DNA of 64,000 bases from Cupriavidus laharis (GCF_914271435.1 NZ_CAJZAI010000010.1:118347-182346), one strand, 5' to 3'. Shown: positions 47,155 to 58,783, numbered from the stretch's first letter. Numbers and translations: made by a program. Notes: generated from the sequence alone by a model not told the origin.

Positions 47155-47775
47155 TCAGGCTTTGGCAACGCCGGCCAGCCGGTAGCCGCGCGCGGCCTTG
47201 CTCAGATCGGACGGCGTCAGCGGGGCAACGGCCTGCAGGCGCGCACCGAGCGTGCGCAGGGTCTCGGCCGCCCGGCTTTCATCGCCCGACAGCCATTCCA
47301 GCTCCAGTTCCTGGATGCGTTCCTGCGCGTGGGTGGCCGGTGCGGTGATGGCGCCGTTGTCGAGTGCCGCTTCGACGCGCGCGCCATCGTGTTCCAGGAT
47401 CCAGATGCGGCGGGTAAAGTCGGTGCGGAAGACCGGGGCGAGCCGGTCGGCAAGTGGTGCGAGCAAGGTCCGGGCTTCGTCAGGCAACCTTTGCAGCTCG
47501 ATAGCTTCGCCTGCCACCTCTGTTTCCCACTCGTGCCGGCTGGCCAGGCCGGCCTGGCTCTGCCCGGCGGTCTTCAGCGTCTGCAGCCACTGGGCGCCCT
47601 TGCGGCGCAGGCGCAGCGCGGCGCGCGCGCGGGCCAGGTCGCGTTCGGGCGTATCGAGGTAGACGTTGAGCAGCGTGACCTCACCTTTCGCCTCGCCGTT
47701 GGCGTCGAGCCAGGCGGCAAGCGGCACCAGCGCAGCATCGGGAACGGCGAGCTTCAGCTCGATTTCCTGTGCCAT
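47155..47775 (-). CDS. CYTH domain protein (triphosphatase-like)
   Basis: 206 residues. N-terminal EIELKL signature (residues 4-9) and alternating charged strands ([46 protein letters not shown]) that form the CYTH triphosphate tunnel. Bacterial members hydrolyse inorganic tripolyphosphate or thiamine triphosphate. There is no CHAD domain. It starts 4 bases after the trpC stop, so it is co-transcribed with the trp genes. Confidence 0.85.
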   Translation of the reverse strand: MAQEIELKLAVPDAALVPLAAWLDANGEAKGEVTLLNVYLDTPERDLARARAALRLRRKGAQWLQTLKTAGQSQAGLASRHEWETEVAGEAIELQRLPDEARTLLAPLADRLAPVFRTDFTRRIWILEHDGARVEAALDNGAITAPATHAQERIQELELEWLSGDESRAAETLRTLGARLQAVAPLTPSDLSKAARGYRLAGVAKA

Positions 47776-47779
47776 TGGC

Positions 47780-48583
47780 TTACGCGAACAGCCGCGCCAG
47801 TTCCACACCCGGGTCCGGCGCCCGCATGAACGCTTCGCCGACCAGGAACGCATGCACATCGGCATCGCGCATACGCTTCACGTCGTTCGGGCCCAGGATG
47901 CCGGATTCTGTCACCACGAGGCGATCGGCCGGCATGCTTGGCAGCAGGTCCAGCGTGTTGTCGAGCGAGACTTCGAACGTACGCAGGTTGCGGTTGTTGA
48001 CGCCCAGCAGCGGCGTCTTCAGGCGCAGCGCGCGGTCGAGTTCGTCACCGCCGTGGACCTCCACAAGCACGTCCATGCCAAGCTCGTGCGCGCACGCTTC
48101 CAGGTCGGCCATCAGGCCCGGGTCGAGCGCGGCGACGATCAGCAGGATGCAGTCCGCGCCCCAGGTGCGCGCTTCATAGACCTGGTACAGGTCGACCATG
48201 AAGTCCTTGCGCAGTGCGGGCAGCGGGCAGGCGCCGCGCGCGCGCTTCAGGTAGTCGGCATGACCCTGGAAGAAGTTCACGTCGGTCAGCACCGACAGGC
48301 AGGCGGCGCCGTGGCTGGCGTAGCTTTCGGCAATCGCCTCGGGCACGAAATTCTCGCGCAGCACGCCCTTGGACGGGGAGGCCTTCTTGACCTCGGCGAT
48401 CACGCCGGCATGGCCGGCGGCGATCTTCTCGCGCAGCGCGCGCTCGAAGCCGCGCGGGGCGAAGCCGGCTTCGGTGCGCAGGGCCTCGGCCTCCGCGCGC
48501 AGGCTGGGCAGGTCGCGCTTCTTGCGCGCGGCAGCGACTTCGTCGGCCTTCACGGCCAGGATCTTTTGCAGGATGTCGGACAT
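47780..48583 (-). CDS. trpC: Indole-3-glycerol phosphate synthase
   Basis: 267 residues, a TIM-barrel enzyme of tryptophan synthesis (CdRP to indole-3-glycerol phosphate). The N-terminus [19 protein letters not shown], the catalytic-Lys block [14 protein letters not shown] and [14 protein letters not shown] are diagnostic. Separated from trpD by 110 bases holding a REP doublet, which may lower or modulate expression of this and later genes. Confidence 0.95.
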   Translation of the reverse strand: MSDILQKILAVKADEVAAARKKRDLPSLRAEAEALRTEAGFAPRGFERALREKIAAGHAGVIAEVKKASPSKGVLRENFVPEAIAESYASHGAACLSVLTDVNFFQGHADYLKRARGACPLPALRKDFMVDLYQVYEARTWGADCILLIVAALDPGLMADLEACAHELGMDVLVEVHGGDELDRALRLKTPLLGVNNRNLRTFEVSLDNTLDLLPSMPADRLVVTESGILGPNDVKRMRDADVHAFLVGEAFMRAPDPGVELARLFA

Positions 48584-48600
48584 ATTGGCACTCTTTCAAC

Positions 48601-48688
48601 GTCGCTCCCGCGAAGGCGGGAGCCCAGTGACTTTCATCAGCGCTTGCACAGCAAAGACGCTGGGTTCCCGCTTTCGCGGGAACGACGT
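48601..48688. repeat. REP doublet (inverted pair of palindromes) between trpD and trpC
   Basis: Two 30-base copies in opposite orientation, at 48601-48630 and 48659-48688, matching at 26 of 30 positions. Each holds its own hairpin: GCTCCCGC/GCGGGAGC (48605-48624) and GTTCCCGC/GCGGGAAC (48665-48684), both with 4-base loops. This is the layout of a BIME-type element. Confidence 0.75.
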
Positions 48689-48693
48689 GCGGC

Positions 48694-49722
48694 TTACTTG
48701 AATTGCTGCGTGGCGCGCACGAAGTGGTCGAGCTTCTCGCGCGCGGCGCCGCTGGCGATGGCTTCGCGCGCGCGGCGGATACCATCTTCGATCGAGTCGG
48801 CCACGTTGGCGGCATACAGCGCCGTGCCCGCGTTAAGCGAGACGATCTCGCGCGGCGTGCCGGGCACGTTGCCGAGCGCTTCGAGCAGCATCTCCTTCGA
48901 CTCGACGGCATCGGCGACCTTCAGGCCGCGGTTGGAGACCATCGACAGACCGAAGTCTTCCGGGTGGATTTCGTACTCGCGGATCTCCCCGTCCTTCAGT
49001 TCGCCGACCAGCGTGGCGGCGCCGAGCGACACCTCGTCCATGCCGTCCTTGCCGTACACCACCAGCGCGTGCTTCGCGCCCAGGCGCTGCATCACGCGCA
49101 CCTGGATGCCGACGAGATCCGGGTGGAACACGCCCATCAGGATGTTCGGCGCGTCGGCCGGGTTGGTCAGCGGGCCGAGGATATTGAAGATGGTGCGCAC
49201 GCCCATTTCCTTGCGGATCGGCGCCACGTTCTTCATGGCCGGGTGGTGGGTCGGGGCGAACATGAAGCCGATGCCGGTCTGCGCGATACACTGGCCGACC
49301 TGTTCCGGCGTCAGCATGATGTTCACGCCCAGCGCTTCCAGCACGTCGGCGCTGCCCGACTTGGAACTCACGCCGCGGTTGCCGTGCTTGGCGATCTTCG
49401 CCCCGGCAGCGGCCGCCACGAACATCGAGGCGGTCGAGATATTGAACGTATGCGAGCCGTCGCCGCCGGTGCCGACGATATCGACGAAGTTTTCGCGGTC
49501 GGCTACATCGACCTTGTTGGCGAATTCGCGCATGACCTGCGCCGCGGCCGAGATCTCGCCGATGGTTTCCTTCTTTACGCGCAGGCCGGTCAGGATCGCG
49601 GCGGCCATCACCGGGGAGATCTGCGCCTGCATGATCTGCCGCATCAGGTGCAGCATCTCGTCGTGGAAGATCTCGCGGTGTTCGATACAGCGGGTCAGCG
49701 CTTCCTGGGCGGTGATGGTCAT
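48694..49722 (-). CDS. trpD: Anthranilate phosphoribosyltransferase
   Basis: 342 residues. Transfers the phosphoribosyl group to anthranilate. Start [11 protein letters not shown] at 49722, since the open frame before it is 68 bases of spacer after trp[19 protein letters not shown] is the PRPP-binding glycine loop, and [20 protein letters not shown] is the second hallmark. Standard length. It is a separate protein from trpG, not a TrpGD fusion. Confidence 0.96.
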   Translation of the reverse strand: MTITAQEALTRCIEHREIFHDEMLHLMRQIMQAQISPVMAAAILTGLRVKKETIGEISAAAQVMREFANKVDVADRENFVDIVGTGGDGSHTFNISTASMFVAAAAGAKIAKHGNRGVSSKSGSADVLEALGVNIMLTPEQVGQCIAQTGIGFMFAPTHHPAMKNVAPIRKEMGVRTIFNILGPLTNPADAPNILMGVFHPDLVGIQVRVMQRLGAKHALVVYGKDGMDEVSLGAATLVGELKDGEIREYEIHPEDFGLSMVSNRGLKVADAVESKEMLLEALGNVPGTPREIVSLNAGTALYAANVADSIEDGIRRAREAIASGAAREKLDHFVRATQQFK

Positions 49723-49790
49723 GGCGGTCTCGGTCGGTTGGGTGGCGTGCGGCGCGATGGAAACGGAAGGGGTGGGGGTGTCGAGCAGCC

Positions 49791-50360
<570 letters not shown>

Positions 50361-50385
50361 GGCCTTTTCTCCCTTATTCCCTGGT

Positions 50386-51903
50386 TCAGATGTCGGAATC
50401 CAGGCCATCCTGGACCTGCTCGGCGGCGCGGATCACGGCGCGTGCCTTGGCTTCGGTTTCCCTCCATTCGGCTTCGGGGTCCGAATCGGCGACGATGCCG
50501 GCCGCGGCCTGCACGTAGAGGTTGCCGTCCTTGATGATGCCGGTGCGGATGGCGATTGCCAGGTCCATCTCGCCGCCGAACGACAGGTAGCCGACGGCGC
50601 CGCCATAGATGCCGCGCTTGCGCGGCTCCAGTTCGTCGATGATCTCCATCGCGTGCACCTTGGGCGCGCCCGACAGCGTACCGGCCGGGAAGGTGGCGCG
50701 CAGCACGTCCAGATTGCTCATGCCCGGACGCAGCGTGCCCTCGACCGAGCTGACGATGTGCTGCACGTGCGAGTATTTCTCGATCACCATCTTGTCGGTG
50801 ACCTTGACCGAGCCGGTTTCGGCAATGCGGCCGATGTCGTTGCGCGCCAGGTCGATCAGCATCACGTGCTCGGCGATCTCTTTCGGGTCGTTGAGCAGTT
50901 CGGTGGCGAGCTGGGTATCTTTCTCGGGCGTGTTGCCGCGCGGGCGCGTGCCGGCCAGCGGACGGATGGTGACGATATGTTCGTCGCGCGCGTCGCCATT
51001 GGTGCCGACCTTGCGCGATTCCTGGCGCACCAGGATCTCCGGCGAGGCCCCGACGATCTGGAAATCGCCGAAGTTATAGAAGTACATGTACGGCGACGGG
51101 TTCAGCGAGCGCAGCGCGCGATACAGCGACAGCGGCGCGTCGCGGTATGGCTTCATCAGCCGCTGGCCGATCTGCACCTGCATCATGTCGCCGGCCATGA
51201 TGTATTCCTTGGCCTTGTGCACGGCGGCGAGGTAGTCGGCCTTGGCGAACTCGCGGTAGACGTCGGTCTGCACCGACGGGCTGGTCACGGGCACGTCCAC
51301 CGGCTGGCGCAGCTTCATGCGCAGCTCGCGCAGGCGCTGGCGCGCGCGGGAGTATGCCTCGGGCGTGGTCGGGTCGGCGTAGACGATCAGGTAGAGCTTG
51401 CCGGACAGGTTGTCGATCACGGCCAGCTCTTCGCACAGCAGCAACTGGATATCGGGCAGGCCGAGGTCATCAGCCTTCTGCGTGTTGGCCAGTTTCTTCT
51501 CGATATAGCGCACCGCGTCATAGCCGAAGTAGCCGGCCAGGCCGCCGCAGAAGCGCGGCAGGCCGGGGCGCAGCGCCACCTTGAAGCGGCTCTCGAACTC
51601 GGCGATGAAATCCAGAGGATTGCCTTCGTGGGTTTCGACCACCTTGCCGTCGGTCACGACCTCGGCGCGGTTGCCGTAGGAGCGCAGCAGCGTGCGGGCA
51701 TGCAGGCCGATGAACGAGTAGCGCCCGAAGCGTTCGCCGCCCACCACCGATTCCAGCAGGAAGGTGTTGACGCCGCGCGTCTGCGACTGGGCCAGCTTCA
51801 GGTACAGCGACAGCGGGGTTTCCAGGTCGGCAAAGGCCTCGGCGATCAGGGGGATTCGGTTGTAGCCCTGGTCGGCCAGCGATTTGAATTCCAGTTCGGT
51901 CAT
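50386..51903 (-). CDS. trpE: Anthranilate synthase component I
   Basis: 505 residues. Converts chorismate to anthranilate with TrpG. Start [19 protein letters not shown] at 51903. The N-terminal [18 protein letters not shown] holds the tryptophan feedback site (LLES-type), and the C-terminal chorismate-binding core has RNDIGRI and [15 protein letters not shown]. Preceded by a 296-base leader and a Trp-rich mini-ORF, so it is probably under transcriptional attenuation as well as feedback inhibition. Confidence 0.96.
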   Translation of the reverse strand: MTELEFKSLADQGYNRIPLIAEAFADLETPLSLYLKLAQSQTRGVNTFLLESVVGGERFGRYSFIGLHARTLLRSYGNRAEVVTDGKVVETHEGNPLDFIAEFESRFKVALRPGLPRFCGGLAGYFGYDAVRYIEKKLANTQKADDLGLPDIQLLLCEELAVIDNLSGKLYLIVYADPTTPEAYSRARQRLRELRMKLRQPVDVPVTSPSVQTDVYREFAKADYLAAVHKAKEYIMAGDMMQVQIGQRLMKPYRDAPLSLYRALRSLNPSPYMYFYNFGDFQIVGASPEILVRQESRKVGTNGDARDEHIVTIRPLAGTRPRGNTPEKDTQLATELLNDPKEIAEHVMLIDLARNDIGRIAETGSVKVTDKMVIEKYSHVQHIVSSVEGTLRPGMSNLDVLRATFPAGTLSGAPKVHAMEIIDELEPRKRGIYGGAVGYLSFGGEMDLAIAIRTGIIKDGNLYVQAAAGIVADSDPEAEWRETEAKARAVIRAAEQVQDGLDSDI

Positions 51904-52198
51904 GTCGATCCTCGTTTGCGGCGCGCGGCGTTCTTGGGTTGGCGCGGCGCCGTGGTGTCGGCAATTGGGCGGAAGCAGGCGCAAGGCCGCTCCGGTTGCG
52001 GAACCGTGGTGCGGAAAGACTGCGGACAAGACCGCACACGGCCTGGCGGCGTGTGGCGCGTTCTTGAGCTAAACGTAGCACATGCGGCTACGCTTGCTGG
52101 CGGGGAGTGAAGAGGGATCCTGGTAAGGATGCCGGCACCCTGGCCGGTGCTGACGAGCCTTCCGTACGAAGGCCCTTCAGCGGACTCGCGAACGCACT
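51904..52198 (-). promoter_or_regulatory. Untranslated trpE leader with alternative pairing to the Trp codons
   Basis: This spans the distance between the leader peptide stop and trpE. In the transcript, CCCTGGC from the Trp codons (52234-52228) is complementary to GCCAGGG (52144-52138), which otherwise lies in a competing CCGGC/GCCGG hairpin. That is the logic of attenuation. No hairpin here has a good U-tract, so a classical terminator is not demonstrated. No protein gene is seen in the stretch. Confidence 0.4.
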
Positions 52199-52285
52199 TT
52201 ACGCCTGTTGGGAGGCGCGCCAGCGACGCCAGGGCCAAGCCTGCCGATCACTGCCAGAAGAGATGCGTTTGCGGTTGACGAACAT
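52199..52285 (-). CDS. trpL: Candidate trp operon leader peptide
   Basis: 28 codons on the minus strand, ATG at 52285 and TAA at 52199-52201. It contains three Trp codons within six, encoding WPWRRW at residues 17-22, very unlikely by chance 296 bases before trpE. It starts 62 bases after the gph stop. Ribosome stalling at these codons under tryptophan shortage is the expected signal. The ribosome-binding site is weak, which is the main reason for doubt. No other frame here fits. Confidence 0.6.
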   Translation of the reverse strand: MFVNRKRISSGSDRQAWPWRRWRASQQA

Positions 52286-52347
52286 TCAGGTGTTCTGGGG
52301 CTGTAGAGATTTGATTACCCGGGCTTCGGCCTTGAGCTTTCAGCGTG

Positions 52348-53085
52348 TCAGCACGGTTGGTGTGCAGAAAGAAGCTCTGCCACGCGGGCAATGGAATCGA
52401 CTATACCATCGGCGTCGACGCCTTGTACAGGGTTGCCATGGTTGTAGCCATAGGGCATCAGCAGCACGCCCATGCCGGCCGCGCGGGCCGCCTGCGCGTC
52501 GTTTTCCGAGTCGCCGATGGCCAGCATGGCGGACGGATCGAGGTGGAAAACCTCGGCCACCTTGAGCAGCGGGTACGGGTCCGGCTTGCGCAGCGGAAAC
52601 GCATCGCCGCCGTAGACCAGCTCGAAATACTGCGCCAGCCCGGTCTTGGCCAGCAGCGGCTCGGTGAAGTTGTAGGGCTTGTTGGTCACGCAGGCCATGC
52701 GCAGTCCGGCCGCCTTCAGCGCCGCCAGGCCTTCGCGCACGCCGGGGTAGACCCGCGAGAACTGGCCGTTGATGCGGATGTACTCGCGGTCGTAGAGCGC
52801 ATAAGCCTGGGCGAACAGGCCGTTGGCGTGCAGCGGCGAGAAACGCGCATCCAGCACGCGCCGGATCAGGTTCTCCGAGCCCTTGCCGACGAAGCTGACG
52901 ATCTCCTGTTCGGACATCGGCGCCACCGGCCCCAGGTTGGGGTGCAGGTGCGCCAGCGCCAGCAGCATGGCGTTGATCGAGGCGTGGAAATCGCCGGCGG
53001 TGTCGACCATGGTGCCGTCCAGGTCGACGATCACGCCCTCGATGCCGCGCCAGTCGGCACGGCGCAGCGTCATGCCGGCGCTCAT
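52348..53085 (-). CDS. gph: Phosphoglycolate phosphatase (HAD family)
   Basis: 245 residues. HAD motif I is DLDGT with nucleophile Asp21 and Asp23, motif II is a VTNKP block, and [15 protein letters not shown] carries the last aspartates. It dephosphorylates 2-phosphoglycolate from DNA repair or the Calvin cycle oxygenase reaction. The start overlaps the rpe stop (ATGA at 53085-53082). Clustering of rpe and gph ahead of trpE is a familiar beta-proteobacterial order. Confidence 0.93.
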   Translation of the reverse strand: MSAGMTLRRADWRGIEGVIVDLDGTMVDTAGDFHASINAMLLALAHLHPNLGPVAPMSEQEIVSFVGKGSENLIRRVLDARFSPLHANGLFAQAYALYDREYIRINGQFSRVYPGVREGLAALKAAGLRMACVTNKPYNFTEPLLAKTGLAQYFELVYGGDAFPLRKPDPYPLLKVAEVFHLDPSAMLAIGDSENDAQAARAAGMGVLLMPYGYNHGNPVQGVDADGIVDSIARVAELLSAHQPC

Positions 53086-53783
53086 TGGCCGACCTTGGCC
53101 AGCTCGGCGCGCAGCGCGGAGATAATGCCGCGGTAGCCGCCGTCGGCGTCGGGCTTGCCGAACACGGCCGAACCGGCCACGAAGGTGTCGGCGCCGGCCG
53201 CGGCGATTTCCGCGATGTTGTCGACCTTCACGCCGCCGTCCACTTCCAGCAGGATCTTGCGGCCGGTACGGGCGGTGTAGGCATCGATGCGCTGGCGCAC
53301 GGCGCGCAGCTTGTTCAGCGTCTCGGGGATGAACGACTGGCCGCCGAAGCCCGGGTTGACCGACATCAGCAGGATCACGTCCAGGCGGTCCATCACATGG
53401 TCCAGGTGGTGCAGCGGCGTGGCCGGGTTGAACACCAGGCCGGCCTGGCAGCCGTTGTCGCGGATCAGCGCGAGCGAGCGGTCGACGTGTTCGCTGGCTT
53501 CCGGGTGGAAGGTGATGATGTTGGCACCGGCCTTGGCGAAGTCCGGGATGATGCGGTCCACCGGGCGCACCATCAGGTGCACGTCGATCGGGGCGGTCAC
53601 ATGCGGGCGGATCGCCTCGCAGACCAGCGGGCCCACCGTCAGGTTCGGGACGTAGTGGTTGTCCATCACGTCGAAGTGGATCCAGTCGGCGCCGGCCTCG
53701 GTCACGCGGCGGACTTCCTCGCCCAGGCGGGCAAAGTCGGCGGACAGGATGGACGGGGCGATGCGGTAGGTGGGCGTGCTCAT
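53082..53783 (-). CDS. rpe: Ribulose-phosphate 3-epimerase
   Basis: 233 residues, a TIM-barrel epimerase of the pentose phosphate pathway. [33 protein letters not shown] with metal ligands, and [14 protein letters not shown] are diagnostic. First gene of the rpe-gph-trp run; divergent from apaG across about 205 bases. Confidence 0.96.
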   Translation of the reverse strand: MSTPTYRIAPSILSADFARLGEEVRRVTEAGADWIHFDVMDNHYVPNLTVGPLVCEAIRPHVTAPIDVHLMVRPVDRIIPDFAKAGANIITFHPEASEHVDRSLALIRDNGCQAGLVFNPATPLHHLDHVMDRLDVILLMSVNPGFGGQSFIPETLNKLRAVRQRIDAYTARTGRKILLEVDGGVKVDNIAEIAAAGADTFVAGSAVFGKPDADGGYRGIISALRAELAKVGQ

Positions 53784-53988
53784 GGCGGCGGGCGGAAAAA
53801 AGGGGACTGTGTGGTGGGCGGCGCGGCGGGAATCCTGCTCGTGCGGGGCGATCCGGGGACTGCCGGCCGGCGAATGGCGCGTATTTTACGCCTGTCGGCG
53901 CCGTGGAGCCGGGGCCGACTCTGCACTTGCCGCTGCCGGAGCCTTGCCGCACAATGCGCCTACCCTTGAAGCCGGATCCCGCAGACAA

Positions 53989-54363
53989 ATGAGCGAGTAC
54001 GCTTTTTCCGTGGCGGTACGCACCCAGTACCTGCCCGACCAGTCCGACCCCGAACGCGGGCGCCACGCCTTCGCGTACACCATCACAATCCACAATACCG
54101 GCGAAGTCGCCGCGCAGCTGATCTCGCGCCATTGGATCATTACCGACAGCGACAATGCGTCGCAGGAAGTCTCGGGCCTCGGCGTGGTCGGCCATCAGCC
54201 GCTGCTCAAGCCGGGCGAGCATTTCGAGTACACGAGCTGGGCCACGATCTCAACGCCAGTGGGCTCGATGAAGGGCGAATATTTCTGCGTGGCCGAGGAC
54301 GGCCACCGCTTCGAGGTGCCGATTCCCGAGTTCGCGCTGGTACTGCCGCGCATGCTGCACTGA
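53989..54363 (+). CDS. apaG: ApaG protein
   Basis: 124 residues, an FNIII-like beta-sandwich. YTITIHNTGEVAAQLISRHW and PGEHFEYTSWATISTPVGSM are conserved ApaG blocks. Start MSEYAFSVAVRTQYLP at 53989, because the longer frame upstream has no protein character. Associated with Co2+/Mg2+ resistance and nucleotide metabolism; the exact role is unclear. Confidence 0.95.
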   Translation: MSEYAFSVAVRTQYLPDQSDPERGRHAFAYTITIHNTGEVAAQLISRHWIITDSDNASQEVSGLGVVGHQPLLKPGEHFEYTSWATISTPVGSMKGEYFCVAEDGHRFEVPIPEFALVLPRMLH

Positions 54364-54397
54364 GCGGCATCGGGCCGCAGCTTGCGGCGCCGGGAAC

Positions 54398-54604
54398 CTA
54401 CTGGCGCGGCTGGCTGTCCTGATCCTGCGGCGGCTTCTGGTCCCGGGCCTGGCGCGACGGGTGGTCAGCGGGGGCACGGGTCGGGCGAGGGTTCTTCTTC
54501 GCCGTGCCCATGGTCCAGACCACGATGAAGATCAGCAGGAACAGCGCCACGCCGGCTTCGAGCGCGAACAGCAGCATCGGGTGGGCTTCAAGGAACTCGG
54601 ACAT
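54398..54604 (-). CDS. Small single-pass membrane protein, unknown
   Basis: 68 residues: a short N-terminus, one transmembrane helix (about 10-31, LLFALEAGVALFLLIFIVVW) and a basic/Gln/Pro-rich cytosolic tail (AKKNPRPTRAPADHPSRQ). It is well placed between apaG and mltA, and has clear membrane character. No family is recognised. It is divergent from mltA by about 117 bases. Confidence 0.55.
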   Translation of the reverse strand: MSEFLEAHPMLLFALEAGVALFLLIFIVVWTMGTAKKNPRPTRAPADHPSRQARDQKPPQDQDSQPRQ

Positions 54605-54721
54605 GATCGGTACGGCGGGCGGCCCTCACGGGCGCCGGCATCGGTGACGATTGACGCCGGGCATTGTAGGGCATTGGCCCGGGTGCATGCGCGGCGGCGC
54701 TGGACAATACGAACTGACAAG

Positions 54722-55870
54722 ATGGCAATTGCGCATTCCCTTTCCACGTTTCCTCGATCCCAGGCCAGCCGCCGTGCCGGCGCGCCGTGGCGGGGCTGGC
54801 TCGCGCTGGCAGCCGGCGCCGCGCTGCTGGCCGGCTGCATGAGCGGGCCGCCGCCGCGCATCGAGACCGGCGGCGCGCCCGGCACGCCGGTGCCGACGCC
54901 GGGCACGCAGAAGGGCCGCCTGCAGGCCGCGAGCTGGAGCGAGATCAACGGCTGGACGCAGGACGACATGCGCGCCGCCTGGCCCGCACTGCAGGCCAGC
55001 TGCCAGGCGCTGAAAAAACGCGCCGAATGGAGCCGCGCGTGCGCCGCGGGCCTGATGGTCGACGCCGGCGACCTCGGCGCCATGCGGGCCTACTTCGAAT
55101 CCAATTTCCAGCCCTACCGCGTCATCAACGGCGACGGCTCCGACAGCGGCCTGATCACCGGCTACTACGAACCCATCCTGCACGGCTCGCGTACGCGGCA
55201 AGGCCCGTACCAGATTCCGCTGTACCGCAAGCCGGCGCAGCTGGCCAACCGTGGGCTGCCCGCCCGGGCCGAGCTGCTGCAGAATCCGGCGCTGCGCGGC
55301 AACGAGCTGGTGTGGGTGGACGACGCGGTGGAAGCCGCCTTCCTGCAGATCCAGGGTTCCGGCCGCATCCGGCTGCCCAACGGCGCCGTGATGCGCGTGG
55401 GCTTTGGCGGCACTAACGACCAGCCGTTCCGCTCGTTCGGCAAGTGGCTGCTCGACCGCGGCGAGATCACGCCGGTGCAGGCGACCATGCAGGGCATCAA
55501 GGCCTGGGCGCGGGCCAACCCGTCGCGCGTGGACGAGATGCTCAACGTGAACCCCCGCTATGTGTTTTTCCGCGAGCTGCCGCCGACCAATGACGGCCCG
55601 GTCGGCGCGCTGGGCGTGCCGCTGACGGCCGAGCGCTCGATCGCGGTCGATCCGGCCACGATTCCGCTGGGCGTGCCCGTATTCCTGTCGACCACGCGCC
55701 CGCTGTCGACCGAACCGATCGAGCGGCTGATGTTCGCGCAGGACACCGGCAGCGCCATCAAGGGCGGCGTGCGTGCGGACTTCTTCTGGGGCGCGGGAGA
55801 CGCCGCGGGCGAGACCGCCGGCCGCATGAAGCAGGGCGGCCGGATGTGGGTGCTGATGCCGCGCAGCTGA
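54722..55870 (+). CDS. mltA: Membrane-bound lytic murein transglycosylase A
   Basis: 382 residues. Lipoprotein signal with lipobox LLAGC (Cys at about residue 40 after a rather long Arg-containing N-region). GLITGYYEPILHGSRTR and the 3D-domain end (MFAQDTGSAIKG...DFFWGAGDAAG) carry the catalytic Asp residues. It cleaves peptidoglycan from the outer membrane. The frame continues upstream without a better start. Its stop lies 11 bases from the convergent paaK stop. Confidence 0.92.
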   Translation: MAIAHSLSTFPRSQASRRAGAPWRGWLALAAGAALLAGCMSGPPPRIETGGAPGTPVPTPGTQKGRLQAASWSEINGWTQDDMRAAWPALQASCQALKKRAEWSRACAAGLMVDAGDLGAMRAYFESNFQPYRVINGDGSDSGLITGYYEPILHGSRTRQGPYQIPLYRKPAQLANRGLPARAELLQNPALRGNELVWVDDAVEAAFLQIQGSGRIRLPNGAVMRVGFGGTNDQPFRSFGKWLLDRGEITPVQATMQGIKAWARANPSRVDEMLNVNPRYVFFRELPPTNDGPVGALGVPLTAERSIAVDPATIPLGVPVFLSTTRPLSTEPIERLMFAQDTGSAIKGGVRADFFWGAGDAAGETAGRMKQGGRMWVLMPRS

Positions 55871-55881
55871 GCGCTGCGGCG

Positions 55882-57186
<1,305 letters not shown>

Positions 57187-57262
57187 ATCGTCTCCTGCAC
57201 GGGGGGGCGGTCTTGTCGGTGAAATCGTCTTGTGCGGGCCAGGCCACCGGCCTGGCGATGCT

Positions 57263-57706
57263 TCAGGTGATGTTTTCCGGCGGTACCACGTGGCCCTTGA
57301 TCTGCGCCGACTTGCCGCGGAACATCGCCACCACTTCGCCGGCGGCGTTGGTCACGCGGATGTCGTAGATGCCATGCCGGCCGGACAGGGTCTGCTCGAC
57401 TGCCTCGGCGGTCAGCACGTCGCCGCCGTGCACGGGCTTCAGGAACTCGATGCTGCAGCCCGCCGCCACGGTATTGATATTGTGGCTATTGCACGCGAAA
57501 GCGAAGCTGGAGTCAGCCAGTGTAAACATCAGGCCGCCGTGGCAGATGCCGTGGCCATTGAGGAATTCGGGCCGTACCGGCATGGTCAGCCGGGCATAGC
57601 CGGGCCGCACTTCCTGCACCACGATGCCGAGCCAGCGGCTGCACGTATCGGCTTCGTACATGGCGGCGGCGGCCGCTTCGGCGAGTGCCTGCGGATTCTT
57701 GGTCAA
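57263..57706 (-). CDS. paaI: Hydroxyphenylacetyl-CoA thioesterase PaaI
   Basis: 147 residues from a TTG start at 57706, supported by AGGAGA five bases upstream; no ATG fits and the frame before it is out of context. A single hotdog domain with NGHGICHGGLMFTLADS, the PaaI active-site helix. It releases CoA from dead-end hydroxyphenylacetyl-CoA esters, sparing CoA during phenylacetate breakdown. Confidence 0.9.
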   Translation of the reverse strand: MTKNPQALAEAAAAAMYEADTCSRWLGIVVQEVRPGYARLTMPVRPEFLNGHGICHGGLMFTLADSSFAFACNSHNINTVAAGCSIEFLKPVHGGDVLTAEAVEQTLSGRHGIYDIRVTNAAGEVVAMFRGKSAQIKGHVVPPENIT

Positions 57707-57752
57707 GCGGGTCTCCTGTCTCGGTGGGGCGGCGCCCGGCGGCACCTGCCGG

Positions 57753-58577
57753 TCAGCGGCCGGTGAACTTCGGCGCGCGCTTTTCCAGGAAGGCATTGAC
57801 GCCTTCCGCATAGTCGGCGGATTGCCCGAGCTCGCGCTGCAGGTCCCGTTCCAGGTCAAGCTGTGCATCCAGCGTCAAGGTGCCGCTGGCATGCATGGCG
57901 CGCTTGATCGCCGCGAGGGCGCGCGTGGGTTGGGCCGCCAGGTGCGTGGCGAGGGCCAGCGCCTGCTCATGCAGCAGGGGATCGTCCATGGTTTCCCAGA
58001 CCAGGCCCCATTTCTCGGCCTCTTCGGCCGAGAGCTTCTCGCCAGTCATGGCCAGGCCCAAGGCGCGTGCCATGCCGATACGCTTGGGCAGCAGCCAGGT
58101 GCCGCCGGAATCGGGTACCAGCCCGATCTTGACGAAGGCCTGGATGAAACTGGCCGAACGCGCCGCCAGCACCATGTCGCAGGCCAGCGCCAGGTTGGCG
58201 CCGGCGCCCGCGGCGGTGCCGTTCACAGCGGCCACTACCGGCAGCGGCAGCGCCTGTAGGCGGCGGACGAGCGGATTGAAATAGCTGTCGATCAGCGCGC
58301 CCAGGTCGGTCATCTTGCCCGGCGTGAAGTCCAGGTCGGCGAGATCCTGGCCGGCGCAGAAGCCGCGGCCGGCGCCGGTCAGCAGCAGCGCGCGGGCGCC
58401 GCCAGCCTCCACATGATCGAGTGCTTGCTGCAGCGCGCCGTGCATCTCGCGCGTGAAACTGTTGAGCTTGTCGGGGCGGTTCAGGGTGATCACGGCCACG
58501 GTGCCTTGCCATGCCAGCAAGACCGGGCCGGAGTCCATGCTGACCGGCTGGCCAGCGGGCGCGGACATCGGGGGCAT
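57753..58577 (-). CDS. paaG: Ring 1,2-epoxyphenylacetyl-CoA isomerase PaaG (enoyl-CoA hydratase family)
   Basis: 274 residues, crotonase fold. The oxyanion-hole blocks are GAGRGFCAGQDLADLD and NGTAAGAGANLALACD. FIQAFVKIGLVPDSGGTWLLP carries Asp rather than the hydratase Glu, as in PaaG isomerases. In paaG-paaI-paaK context this fits the oxepin-forming step. First gene of the unit; a TetR-type palindrome lies about 43-66 bases upstream of its start. The ring-epoxidase genes paaABCDE and paaZ are not in the window. Confidence 0.88.
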   Translation of the reverse strand: MPPMSAPAGQPVSMDSGPVLLAWQGTVAVITLNRPDKLNSFTREMHGALQQALDHVEAGGARALLLTGAGRGFCAGQDLADLDFTPGKMTDLGALIDSYFNPLVRRLQALPLPVVAAVNGTAAGAGANLALACDMVLAARSASFIQAFVKIGLVPDSGGTWLLPKRIGMARALGLAMTGEKLSAEEAEKWGLVWETMDDPLLHEQALALATHLAAQPTRALAAIKRAMHASGTLTLDAQLDLERDLQRELGQSADYAEGVNAFLEKRAPKFTGR

Positions 58578-58619
58578 TGTTGTCTCCTGCCTTGGTGTTC
58601 TCGTCGGGCGGTTCTTTAA

Positions 58620-58643
58620 TTAACCGACCAGTCGGTCGGCTAA
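58620..58643. promoter_or_regulatory. TetR-type operator palindrome upstream of paaG
   Basis: Core ACCGACCAGTCGGT (58623-58636) has perfect 6-base arms around CA, and symmetry extends to TTA...TAA at the ends. It sits between promoter-like elements on the minus strand (TTAGCC and TAATTA). PaaR, a TetR regulator that releases DNA on phenylacetyl-CoA, is the likely ligand (inference). Confidence 0.65.
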
Positions 58644-58783
58644 TGGTAGCATCAAACGCCGAACGCAGGTGGTGCCGGCTGCTTCAGCGCCGGGAGCCTG
58701 CCGCTGCACGCCTTGCCAGGGCCAGTCCGGATGCTTTGCGCGATTGTCGGCGACCGTCGCCATGCCGGGGGAGAGTGTCGCTC

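Noticed and set aside
52348..54222. Single 624-codon minus-strand frame that could be read as an N-terminally extended phosphatase or fusion
   Set aside because: Only the part from 53085 onward is Gph. The upstream part is the rpe gene read in the wrong frame, and rpe has its own complete frame.
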